Assembly: GCA_002212725.1 (NCBI GenBank)
Contig: MTCR01000089.1
Span: forward strand, 1-44,995
DNA: 44,995 nt
Direction: 5' to 3'
Source of the DNA: Sphingobacteriales bacterium TSM_CSM
GTDB taxonomy: Bacteria > Bacteroidota > Bacteroidia > Chitinophagales > UBA2359
In this document: in pieces, positions 18,340 through 25,819 of the stretch
Layout: each line of letters starts with the position of its first letter
Numbering within the stretch: the first letter of the stretch is position 1
Translations under genes and position numbers: made by a program
Notes under the pieces: model-generated
Databases searched by the model: none
The model's input: only the letters and a program-made list of their open reading frames with translations
What the model was told of the DNA's origin: nothing

Positions 18340-19749
18340 ATGAGAGTTTACTTCTTAGTTTTTGTGTGGTTATGCTTTGGGTATTATACGCTTAAAGCGC
18401 AAAGCAGCCTTGATAAATCAATATTGAAGATAATAGAACAGACCGAACCTTCGGTAGTGAATGTTACCTTTTTTGATGACTATAATGAGCCTGTAGGCTA
18501 TAGTACTGGCTTTTTTGTGTCTGGCAATACGGTTGTTGCTGCTGGTCATTTATCGGAGCGGGCTACCAAAATTACCGTCACAACTTTTCAAAACGAAAGT
18601 TATGATGTGCTGACACAAGTTGCCGAAATTCCGCAATACGATTTGTCCTTGTTTAAAATTGGGGGTTTTTATGATGGCAGCGCATTAACCGTTGCCGACG
18701 AAGTTACAGCAGGTGCAGATGGTTTTATGTTGGCTACTTCTCCACTTGACGGCTTTATTTTTAAAGTTTCAAACTGTACAACCCAGGAAACCAATATTGT
18801 TATTAACGGCACTTTATTTAGCAGTTTTAGCACGAAAGAGCAGTTTGTTGAGTCTGACGGAATGCCCATAGTTAATGCTTCGGGGCAATTGATTGGCATA
18901 GTGAACTCAAACCTTGCCCTGAAATTGGCAAACAGAAATGACCTGGCATTAGATGTGAAATATCTGTCAAAATTGCTCGATATGGAAAAGAATAACCCCA
19001 CTTCTGTTTCTTTTGGGCAATCTGAAGTTAAACCCAAACCGCCTGTCATTGCGACTCAACCAACCAACCGGGACCAGGAAGATGACAATGAGGATGATGA
19101 GCCGGAACCGGTTAAAGTACAACCTCCTGCCAGAACCCAGCCACCTGCAGGCAACAGCGGTACAACTGCCAAAGAAGTAAAACCCGCTAAAACAGAAAGC
19201 TCCCCAAAACCGGTAGGTAATGCAAATTTGGGCAAAACATCAGCAAGTGAGCTGGAGATTGACAGAGCCGCCTTTGAAAAAAAGGCGATGGGAAAGGTAA
19301 CTGATTTTCAAAATTATATTAAAGTTATTACAAACAAGCAATCTCATTTTCAGGACGTCAACAAAAGCATTGATATGGCCTGTTCTCTTTTTATTAATGA
19401 AGATGTTTTGGTAGATGTTTCAAATAAGCAAAAACAAAGCCTCAATTCATATCCCATAAGAAGTTATCTTAACCGGTTGAAACAACTGAAATACGACAAA
19501 ATTGAAATGGAGTGGGTAAATATTTACTACCTGAGCAACCTGCGCAAAGGAGTTGATGGGAATTATTACGGGGTAATCAGTTTTGACCAGGTGTTTAAAG
19601 GCATTAAAGACGGTAAAGTTGTTTTTGGAGATGTTACCCGTAAAACAATTGAGGTCATTGCAAAAGTAACCGACAAACAAGTTGGCGGTGAGATTAAAAA
19701 AAGCTGGGACGTATTTTTGGGCGATATCAGGGTGGTTGAAACCTGGTAA
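18340..19749 (+). CDS. Exported trypsin-fold protein, probable pseudoprotease
   Basis: A 469-residue protein with a signal peptide (about 1-20, L-K-A-Q end). Residues ~25-215 look like a trypsin/DegP-type (S1) domain: STGFFVSGNTVVAAGH gives the histidine (H70), and PQYDLSLFKI gives the aspartate (D101). The strand that should carry GNSGGP reads VESDGMPIVNASGQLIGIV; aligned on the G-x-P-x-V-N part, the catalytic Ser position is D173, with a Ser (S172) one residue before. So it is probably not an active serine protease, unless S172 can serve. A Pro/Lys/acidic linker (~225-305) leads to a C-terminal domain (~310-469) that looks distantly like the middle of the third gene in this operon. It is the first of four closely spaced plus-strand genes for envelope proteins. 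Substrate or partner unknown. Confidence 0.8.
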   Translation: MRVYFLVFVWLCFGYYTLKAQSSLDKSILKIIEQTEPSVVNVTFFDDYNEPVGYSTGFFVSGNTVVAAGHLSERATKITVTTFQNESYDVLTQVAEIPQYDLSLFKIGGFYDGSALTVADEVTAGADGFMLATSPLDGFIFKVSNCTTQETNIVINGTLFSSFSTKEQFVESDGMPIVNASGQLIGIVNSNLALKLANRNDLALDVKYLSKLLDMEKNNPTSVSFGQSEVKPKPPVIATQPTNRDQEDDNEDDEPEPVKVQPPARTQPPAGNSGTTAKEVKPAKTESSPKPVGNANLGKTSASELEIDRAAFEKKAMGKVTDFQNYIKVITNKQSHFQDVNKSIDMACSLFINEDVLVDVSNKQKQSLNSYPIRSYLNRLKQLKYDKIEMEWVNIYYLSNLRKGVDGNYYGVISFDQVFKGIKDGKVVFGDVTRKTIEVIAKVTDKQVGGEIKKSWDVFLGDIRVVETW

Positions 19750-19799
19750 CCGCATACAAGATTGTCCGATGTATTTGTTTACCGAACTGTTGAGTTAAT

Positions 19800-20648
19800 A
19801 TGGCAACTTTTTCCTTTCGTAAATATGCTTTTCACCTGTTAATTCTGATTTCGGGTTTGTTTATTTCATTGCCGCAAGCTATTGCACAACGCTTTATTGA
19901 TGAACGAAAAGAGCATTTTATTTTCGATGTAAAAATAATTGACGAATTTATTGACCGATTTAATAACGCCGAAAATACCCTCATTTCAAAAAACAGTTCC
20001 ACTCCTATTAACCGACAACAGGCTTTGAAATTGCTGTTTAATAAAAAAGAAAAAAGTTGGGATACACTTATTGTGAAACGTTTTATTGATGACATACTCA
20101 ATAAAGATGCAAGGCTCAACTTTTATGATAAATTTTGGTATGCTCAATTAAAGTGTCAGTTTAAATATATGGGAGTTGCAAAAGAGGTAATACTCACCCT
20201 TGAAAATCAGGTTTTCACTTCAGGAGCCTCCAAATGGTTGATTGTGGGTGTTTATGCACCATTTTTGGATTTTTCAAAGTGTGCATCTGAACTTACTATA
20301 CCGGATTCCCGTGATATAACCCGAACAATGAACCCAATGACTCATGCAACAAACTTTGTCGGTCTTAAAAGAGCCTTGGAGGATTTCCCAAACCTCAAAA
20401 ATTATTATTGCCAGAGTTGCAATTCAGATGAACTGCATGTTTTTGCTAATGAAATTCTTAATAAGAACCTGAAATTGGTGGGTATTGACAAAATTACCTA
20501 TCACTTTCTTGAAATTGATAACTGGATATTTACCGTAGATCATTTTTATGGTAACACCTATCATTCGGGTTGGTTAATTTCTTCCCTCGTCGAAGCAAAC
20601 CAAAACCAGAAAAAGTTCTATAAAACATCTAAGCTTTATTTAAACTAA
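19800..20648 (+). CDS. Exported protein of unknown function
   Basis: I do not recognise this 282-residue protein. It has a good signal peptide (hydrophobic stretch ~9-25, then A-I-A-Q at 27-30) and no later membrane segment or lipobox, so it is probably periplasmic or outer-membrane associated. Visible traits are a charged N-terminal mature part (ERKEHFIFDVKIIDEFIDRF), a C-x-x-C pair at C204 and C207, and an aromatic-rich C-terminus. The early mature part hints at an NTF2-like helix-sheet layout, but that is speculative. It begins 50 bases after the pseudoprotease gene and ends 4 bases before the next, so it very likely belongs to the same operon and acts in the same envelope process. Confidence 0.8.
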   Translation: MATFSFRKYAFHLLILISGLFISLPQAIAQRFIDERKEHFIFDVKIIDEFIDRFNNAENTLISKNSSTPINRQQALKLLFNKKEKSWDTLIVKRFIDDILNKDARLNFYDKFWYAQLKCQFKYMGVAKEVILTLENQVFTSGASKWLIVGVYAPFLDFSKCASELTIPDSRDITRTMNPMTHATNFVGLKRALEDFPNLKNYYCQSCNSDELHVFANEILNKNLKLVGIDKITYHFLEIDNWIFTVDHFYGNTYHSGWLISSLVEANQNQKKFYKTSKLYLN

Positions 20649-20652
20649 AACC

Positions 20653-21609
20653 ATGAAAAACACCCTCGTTTTATTTTACTGCTTATTAACTGTTTTCTTG
20701 CCGGCAGTTGCCCAAACTTCCGTTTCCGAGGGCGATAATAACGAAATCAGAAGACAAGCAGTTGAACTTATTCAGGAATATGAAGATTTGCTGAACTTCA
20801 TTTCCGACTCACATCAAACCAATTCAGATATAGAGGTTGCAATTGCCAACCGGTTAGACGAAAAATTACAGCAAAGATTGTTTATTTCTTCCGACGCCAT
20901 TATTGAGGATGATTTAAGTGGTAATGAAACCAACATTAAAGAGGTTAGCATTAAAAAATACCTGCGCGATTTTGACCTTTTCTATGAAAAGGGAAGCCCG
21001 CCTAACGTAAATTTTAAAGATATCCGGGTTGATGAGGCGAAAAAAAATAAATATGTTTATGTGCAGGTTTATTTCGAAACGGTTTTCCTTAATTCCGACA
21101 CCCGAAGCAAAAAGGTAATCGGCAATTCTAAAAGAATTGCTACAATAAGGGCCGATAAAATTGATGGCAGGTGGGTTACCTGTATATCCAGCATTGTTTT
21201 TGGGCAACCTGTTGGCACACCTTTAGAGGAACTGCCGCAGCAGATTGTAAATATTACACGGGGAAAAACCGAAATAGTGAAATCCGGCGGTCCGGTTAAT
21301 GCGCTTTACTCTGTTGCAATGCCCGGCTTGGGCAATTATTATGTAGGAAAAAAGCGCCCATATTGGATTATTGGCGTAGTGGGATATGGGTTAATGGGCT
21401 ATGGCATAGCATCCCATGTTTTATCCAAAAAGCAATATAATCAATATAGTGAGGCCTCCTCACAGTCCGAAATAAATGACTATTATGCCAAGGCTAACCG
21501 AAATCATTTGGTGAGCAACTATTTGATTACCGTTGGCGCAACTTTGTGGGTATCTGACATAGTTACTGTTTTTACCAAAGGATTGAAAAACAAAAGAAAA
21601 AACAAATAG
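20653..21609 (+). CDS. Exported protein with C-terminal two-helix membrane domain (DUF5683-like)
   Basis: A 318-residue protein. The signal peptide spans ~1-20 (A-V-A-Q end). A soluble domain (~28-185) has the order helix, NxxI, FIS-D, YL-D and paired strands, which resembles the C-terminal domain of the pseudoprotease two genes upstream. From ~210 it reads ALYSVAMPGLGNYYVGKKRP followed by two hydrophobic segments (about 237-256 and 289-308). That P-G-L-G-x-Y-Y-x-G-K pattern is like small Bacteroidota membrane domains of the DUF5683 type. The protein would sit in a membrane with the soluble domain outside the cytoplasm. It is spaced 4 bases from the previous gene and 1 base from the next, so translation may be coupled. 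No enzymatic motif was found and its function is unknown. Confidence 0.78.
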   Translation: MKNTLVLFYCLLTVFLPAVAQTSVSEGDNNEIRRQAVELIQEYEDLLNFISDSHQTNSDIEVAIANRLDEKLQQRLFISSDAIIEDDLSGNETNIKEVSIKKYLRDFDLFYEKGSPPNVNFKDIRVDEAKKNKYVYVQVYFETVFLNSDTRSKKVIGNSKRIATIRADKIDGRWVTCISSIVFGQPVGTPLEELPQQIVNITRGKTEIVKSGGPVNALYSVAMPGLGNYYVGKKRPYWIIGVVGYGLMGYGIASHVLSKKQYNQYSEASSQSEINDYYAKANRNHLVSNYLITVGATLWVSDIVTVFTKGLKNKRKNK

Positions 21610-21610
21610 T

Positions 21611-23092
21611 ATGAAAATAGGCTTCTTTTATATAGCCTGCCTGGGCATCTTCATTGCTTCCTGCAATTCTATCAACTTTACCGACCTTGACAGAGACAAC
21701 CCTTGTGATTTAAAAGGTGATAACCCCCAGATAACAGGAAGCCCCATCCCTAATTTTAGTTATCAGGCTAACGGATTCAAAGTAGATTTTATTAATAATT
21801 CTACAAATGCCGATAATTTTGAGTGGAATTTCGGCATAGCCGGCGAAACGGTTTCCAATGTTAACCCAACCTATTATTACCCGGCATTCAATGGCGTGAG
21901 TAACTATACCGTTAGCCTTTCTGCTTCAAATTTGTGCGAATCTGTTACTATTACAAGGTCAATAATTTTGAACTGCCCCAATGCCCCACAGGCTTATTTT
22001 ACCTACTCCTTAAACGGGCTTTCTGTCAGTTTCCAGAATTTCTCGGTTAATGCTCAAAATGTAAACTGGAACTTTGGTGATGGTACTCAATCAACCGATT
22101 TTTCACCAACGCATGATTATGCAACTTATGGAACCTTCAACGTTGAACTTCGCGTTAGCAATGACGATTGCGGTGAAGTTTTCATTACCCTGCCACTTGT
22201 AATTGCCAATTGCGATCCGCTGCCACTTCCGCAATTTAATGTAACTACTGCCGATGATTTAACCATTGTCACCTCCAACCTGTCACAAAATGCCTTATAT
22301 TATTCATGGAACTTCGGCGATGGTTATACCAGTATTGAAGCCAATCCGGTTCATACTTACACTAAAAGCGGTACTTATACCATTGTTTTAAGCGCTTCAA
22401 ATCTTTGTGCTGCTCAGGTTACAAGCCAACAGGTTACCATTTGTATTTCTGTGTTGCTCGACTCCAGAAACGGCAACTCTTATAAAATCGTGAAAATGGG
22501 CAACCAATGCTGGATGGCAGAGAATTTAAATTTCGGAACTCAAAAAAATTCCTTAATCTATGGGGGCATTGGCCCAATAACCGAATTTTGTGCAGGTGAT
22601 TTACACCCCGATTTGCCTGTTGATAATAATCAAACTGAAAAATACTGCTTAGAAAACGAAGCGCTTAATTGCAATCTGAACGGTGGTCTTTATACGTGGA
22701 ACGAAGCCATGAATGTAGGGCAAACTCCCGGCTCAGCAAAAGGTATTTGCCCCGAAGGGTGGCATGTTCCGTCTGATGAAGAGTGGAAAATTCTTGAGTC
22801 TAATTTGGGCATTGACCCAAATACCCTCAATCAGGAAGGTTACCGGGGTAGTAATCAGGCTTTAATTCTTGCAGACCAGAATGGCTTTAATGCCGAATTT
22901 TGTGGATACAGAAACTATGACGGCGATTTTAATTTTGCTAATTCCATTGTTGTTTTTTGGACATCGACAGAATCTTCTGACCCTTGTAAATCATGGATTC
23001 GGTATATCGCATCAAACTCCGGCGGAATTTACCGTTCAACCGATGTCGGGGATAAAAATTATGGGTATTGCGTTCGCTGTATAAACGACTAA
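21611..23092 (+). CDS. Surface lipoprotein with three PKD domains and a FISUMP domain
   Basis: A 493-residue lipoprotein. The signal ends in an I-A-S-C lipobox with the lipidated cysteine at C18. Three PKD-like domains follow (about 45-125, 128-200, 205-280); the second and third have the W-N-F-G-D-G motif, while the first has a degenerate WNFGIAG. The last ~215 residues are a FISUMP domain (Fibrobacter succinogenes major paralogous domain): GNQCWMAENLNFGT near the start, CPEGWHVPSDEEW in the middle, FWTSTES and YCVRCI near the end. FISUMP proteins are common surface lipoproteins in Bacteroidota and Fibrobacter, but their role is not established. The PKD modules suggest protein or glycan contact. 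It starts one base after the previous stop and ends the four-gene operon; mdh downstream has its own promoter-like box. Confidence 0.88.
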   Translation: MKIGFFYIACLGIFIASCNSINFTDLDRDNPCDLKGDNPQITGSPIPNFSYQANGFKVDFINNSTNADNFEWNFGIAGETVSNVNPTYYYPAFNGVSNYTVSLSASNLCESVTITRSIILNCPNAPQAYFTYSLNGLSVSFQNFSVNAQNVNWNFGDGTQSTDFSPTHDYATYGTFNVELRVSNDDCGEVFITLPLVIANCDPLPLPQFNVTTADDLTIVTSNLSQNALYYSWNFGDGYTSIEANPVHTYTKSGTYTIVLSASNLCAAQVTSQQVTICISVLLDSRNGNSYKIVKMGNQCWMAENLNFGTQKNSLIYGGIGPITEFCAGDLHPDLPVDNNQTEKYCLENEALNCNLNGGLYTWNEAMNVGQTPGSAKGICPEGWHVPSDEEWKILESNLGIDPNTLNQEGYRGSNQALILADQNGFNAEFCGYRNYDGDFNFANSIVVFWTSTESSDPCKSWIRYIASNSGGIYRSTDVGDKNYGYCVRCIND

Positions 23093-23145
23093 CTCCCCCC
23101 CAATTTTCCCCCAACCACATCCTTCTTTTTCATACAAAAAATACC

Positions 23146-23153
23146 TACCTTTG
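23146..23153 (+). promoter_or_regulatory. -7 box upstream of mdh
   Basis: TACCTTTG matches the Bacteroidota -7 consensus TAnnTTTG exactly and lies 51 bases before the mdh start codon. The -33 region is only T-rich (TTCTTTTTC around 23123-23131), so the upstream element is weak. The identical octamer occurs before glnS. Confidence 0.6.
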
Positions 23154-23204
23154 CCCTGCTTTTTTATTAACCATAAACATTTTTCTTAATTAAACTTCTG
23201 TATC

Positions 23205-24143
23205 ATGAAAATATCGGTTATTGGAGCAGGAAACGTGGGCGCCACCTGTGCCGACGTAGTTGCACGCGGCGGTTACGCCAACGAAGTGGTGTTATTAGAC
23301 ATTAAAGAAGGCATATCTGAAGGTAAGGCGCTCGATATCTGGCAAACTGCCCCCATCGGGTATTATTCTACCCGTTTAACCGGCGTTACCAATGATTACG
23401 CCGCTACCGCCGGCTCAAACATTACCATTATTACCTCCGGCGTGCCCCGCAAACCGGGCATGAGCCGCGATGACCTTATTGGAACCAACGCCGGCATTGT
23501 AAAAAGTGTTACCGAAAATGTGGTGAAATACTCGCCCGATACCATTATTATTGTAGTGTCGAACCCGTTAGATGTTATGACCTACTGCGCTTACCTTACT
23601 TCGGGCTTTAACCCGCAAAAGGTAATGGGCATGGCCGGCATTCTCGATACCGCCCGCTACCGCGCTTTTCTGGCTACCGAACTCAACATTTCGCCCAAAG
23701 AAATTCAGGCAGTATTGATGGGCGGACACGGCGATACCATGGTGCCGCTGCCCCGCTATACCACCGTTGCCGGTATTCCGGTTACCGAACTGGTGCCGGC
23801 CGACCGCCTCAACGCTATTGTTGACCGTACTACCAACGGCGGCGCAGAATTGGTAAAACTCATGGGTACTTCGGCATGGTATGCGCCGGGCGCGGCTGCT
23901 GCACAAATGGCCGAGTCTATTGCCAAAAACGAGCGCCGCGTGTTTCCGTGCTGCGTTTGGCTGCAGGGCGAATATGGCTTGCAAGATATTTTCCTGGGTG
24001 TGCCCGTAATTTTAGGACAGAACGGCGTGGAAAAAATTATTGAACTCGATTTAAATGCTGATGAAAAAGGCTTGCTCACCAAATCGGCCGAGGCCGTAAA
24101 AACGGTAATGGGCGTGTTAGACGGCATGAAATTATTTGGCTAA
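23205..24143 (+). CDS. mdh: Malate dehydrogenase (NAD-dependent, LDH-like type)
   Basis: This enzyme interconverts malate and oxaloacetate with NAD in the TCA cycle, in the cytoplasm. The 312-residue length is usual for the LDH-like MDH group. The Rossmann motif GAGNVGAT is at residues 7-13 onward, and Asp32 at the end of the second strand favours NAD over NADP. Substrate-site arginines are R82 and R88 in GVPRKPGMSR; an Arg at the first of these marks malate rather than lactate specificity. The catalytic pair is D148 (in ILDTARYR, with R151) and H175 (in GGHGDTMVP). The start ATG follows a plain AT-rich leader with a good -7 box 51 bases upstream. It is followed by a strong terminator. It appears unrelated in function to the envelope operon before it. 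Confidence 0.97.
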   Translation: MKISVIGAGNVGATCADVVARGGYANEVVLLDIKEGISEGKALDIWQTAPIGYYSTRLTGVTNDYAATAGSNITIITSGVPRKPGMSRDDLIGTNAGIVKSVTENVVKYSPDTIIIVVSNPLDVMTYCAYLTSGFNPQKVMGMAGILDTARYRAFLATELNISPKEIQAVLMGGHGDTMVPLPRYTTVAGIPVTELVPADRLNAIVDRTTNGGAELVKLMGTSAWYAPGAAAAQMAESIAKNERRVFPCCVWLQGEYGLQDIFLGVPVILGQNGVEKIIELDLNADEKGLLTKSAEAVKTVMGVLDGMKLFG

Positions 24144-24162
24144 TACTCAAAACAGCACATAC

Positions 24163-24209
24163 AAAAATTCCCCGCAGCGGTTATTGTCCTGTTGCGGGGA
24201 ATTTTTTTT
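24163..24209. terminator. Strong bidirectional terminator between mdh and the epimerase gene
   Basis: A perfect 9-bp stem (TTCCCCGCA at 24168-24176 against TGCGGGGAA at 24193-24201) is flanked by five A on the left and eight T on the right. It can work as an intrinsic terminator for mdh reading right and for the SirB2-like/epimerase pair reading left. Confidence 0.9.
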
Positions 24210-24231
24210 CTGCCTGCCTGCACACAAAACA

Positions 24232-25221
24232 TCAGGCGTTTAATGCTTCCAGTAATTCGTCTTCTTCCTCTAATGACAACCCTGTTTTGGGCAATGGCCA
24301 GCCTAATTGTTCATACCAGGCGGCAGTTTGTATAAAAGATTCGGTTATGGGGGTCATTTGCAGTCCAAAATCAGACAGCAGGCGGCTGTTGTCCATCATT
24401 AAAAAGCTGCCGTTCATCCACAGGGGCAAATCAGACCACACCTGCACTTCCTGTTCGTCTAAAAATGGTACGCCGGCAAATGTCAGTTGCGGGGCGGTAT
24501 TGCAGGCCTGCGTCATAGCTTCTACAATTGCCTGTAAACTCATAAGGGGGTGGGTGTTTACATTATACACTTTGCGGTGTTGGGGCAGGTCAATGGCGGC
24601 TATAATAATTCGGGCAAGGTCTTGCACAAAGGTAAAGCTATCAATATCGGCATTACCCTCCGGAAATAAAATGCGGCTTCTTTTTTTGGTGCGGTAAAGC
24701 CAGTAATAGTGCCGGTCAAAGGGGTCGTAAGGCCCGTAAACTACCGATGGGCGCAATATTATGGCATCTAAACCAGGGCATTGCAGCAGGGCTTCTTCGC
24801 AGGCTGCCTTGCGCTGTCCGTAAGTGGCCATAGTGGCATCGGTTCTTTGTTGGGCAGTGCAGGTTAGCAGTTCAAAATCTTCGGGAATAAGCCGGTTGGC
24901 AGAATTTTCGAGGTTATAGACCGATGCGGTGGATATGAAAATATAGCGCCGGCAATTATCTTTAACCCTTTGTGCATAAGCCTGCACGGTATTGGGAAAA
25001 TAGCCCGATATATCAATAACAGCATCCCAGTATTCATTGCAGGTTTGGTAAAGGTCGGCTGTTTCTCTGTTGCCGTGTATTTTTTTGGCATCGGGAAACA
25101 AACCGGCATTGGTTTTACCGCGGTTAAACAACGTTACCTCAAAATTGCCCGATAGCAGTAAATTTTCTGCCAGTACCCGTCCAATAAACTGTGTACCGCC
25201 AAGAACAAGTATTTTTTTCAT
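24232..25221 (-). CDS. NAD-dependent epimerase/dehydratase family protein (extended SDR)
   Basis: A 329-residue cytoplasmic enzyme of the extended short-chain dehydrogenase family. The nucleotide-binding motif is GGTQFIG at 8-14, and the active-site pair YxxxK is Y134-K138 (YGQRK) with nearby serines and threonine in FISTASVY. The LRPSVVYGPYDPFDR segment is typical of sugar-nucleotide epimerases and of the CSP41-like subgroup. The exact substrate cannot be read from sequence. It follows the SirB2-like gene by 16 bases on the same strand, so the two are probably co-transcribed; its 3' end meets the shared terminator with mdh. The C-terminal tail is acidic (LSLEEEDELLEAL). Confidence 0.85.
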   Translation of the reverse strand: MKKILVLGGTQFIGRVLAENLLLSGNFEVTLFNRGKTNAGLFPDAKKIHGNRETADLYQTCNEYWDAVIDISGYFPNTVQAYAQRVKDNCRRYIFISTASVYNLENSANRLIPEDFELLTCTAQQRTDATMATYGQRKAACEEALLQCPGLDAIILRPSVVYGPYDPFDRHYYWLYRTKKRSRILFPEGNADIDSFTFVQDLARIIIAAIDLPQHRKVYNVNTHPLMSLQAIVEAMTQACNTAPQLTFAGVPFLDEQEVQVWSDLPLWMNGSFLMMDNSRLLSDFGLQMTPITESFIQTAAWYEQLGWPLPKTGLSLEEEDELLEALNA

Positions 25222-25237
25222 TTGCCGTATTGCCCTG

Positions 25238-25624
25238 TTACAGGTAATTGGAACTGCCGTTTACCAGCGCCAGAATAAGTACAATTACAAACAGCAGGGT
25301 AGAGGCTCCGGCCAGCATTTTGTTGCGGCGTTTAAAGCCAATAAAGCCAAGCGGCAGGGCAACAATTACCATTGTAAGTTTCATATGAAACCAACCGTTT
25401 AACTTCATCCAGTCCATGCCATGCGAGGTAAGCATGTAAATACCGGTTATCAAAAACAACAAAGAAATAACCCCTTCCAGCGCTATGGTTTTTTTCTTAT
25501 AACTTTCCAGCGCTTTTATTTCATCGGTAAAAAGCAACAATGTTTTGTACAGGTACGAAAATAAAAACAGCAGCACGGTAGCCAAATGCAGGTGCTTTAC
25601 AAAATCTACGCCAAAGGTTCCCAT
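25238..25624 (-). CDS. Small four-helix membrane protein, SirB2-like
   Basis: A 128-residue integral membrane protein with about four hydrophobic segments (approximately 8-26, 48-66, 77-95 and 105-123). The first carries HLHLATVLLFLFSYLYKT and the third WFHMKLTMVIVALPLG, so there are conserved-looking histidines at or near the membrane face, as in SirB2-type and small cytochrome-like proteins. Whether heme is bound is not known. The function of the family is poorly defined. It is the first gene of a two-gene unit with the epimerase, and a TAGTTTTG box lies 23 bases before its start codon. Confidence 0.7.
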   Translation of the reverse strand: MGTFGVDFVKHLHLATVLLFLFSYLYKTLLLFTDEIKALESYKKKTIALEGVISLLFLITGIYMLTSHGMDWMKLNGWFHMKLTMVIVALPLGFIGFKRRNKMLAGASTLLFVIVLILALVNGSSNYL

Positions 25625-25646
25625 AAATGTTATGTTTGTTTTGACG

Positions 25647-25654
25647 CAAAACTA
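25647..25654 (-). promoter_or_regulatory. Candidate -7 box for the SirB2-like/epimerase unit
   Basis: On the minus strand this reads TAGTTTTG, a full match to TAnnTTTG, 23 bases ahead of the start codon at 25624. The predicted leader would be very short. No clear -33 TTTG was found. Confidence 0.45.
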
Positions 25655-25750
25655 TCATTTTAACACAAATAAATTGCAGCCTGGCATAAAAAATTTTCGG
25701 GCAATAACTCAACTATGTCCGCCGGTAGTAACAGAATGAAGGCAAATCAT

Positions 25751-25758
25751 TACCTTTG
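25751..25758 (+). promoter_or_regulatory. -7 box upstream of glnS
   Basis: TACCTTTG matches TAnnTTTG exactly and is the same octamer as the one before mdh. Transcription would start near 25765, about 55 bases before the ATG chosen for glnS. No strong -33 element is visible. Confidence 0.55.
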
Positions 25759-25819
25759 CGGCTTTATTTATTGAACTTAGTTGGCTTGTTTTTTGTATAA
25801 CCCCTCAAATACCTTGCTT

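Noticed and set aside
23568..24127. Long antisense frames over mdh
   Set aside because: They mirror the reading frame of a clear, complete malate dehydrogenase and arise from its codon use.
25781..25819. TTG start for glnS 39 bases upstream of the chosen ATG
   Set aside because: The added residues (MACFLYNPSNTLL) have no counterpart in E. coli GlnRS, whose start aligns with the ATG at 25820.
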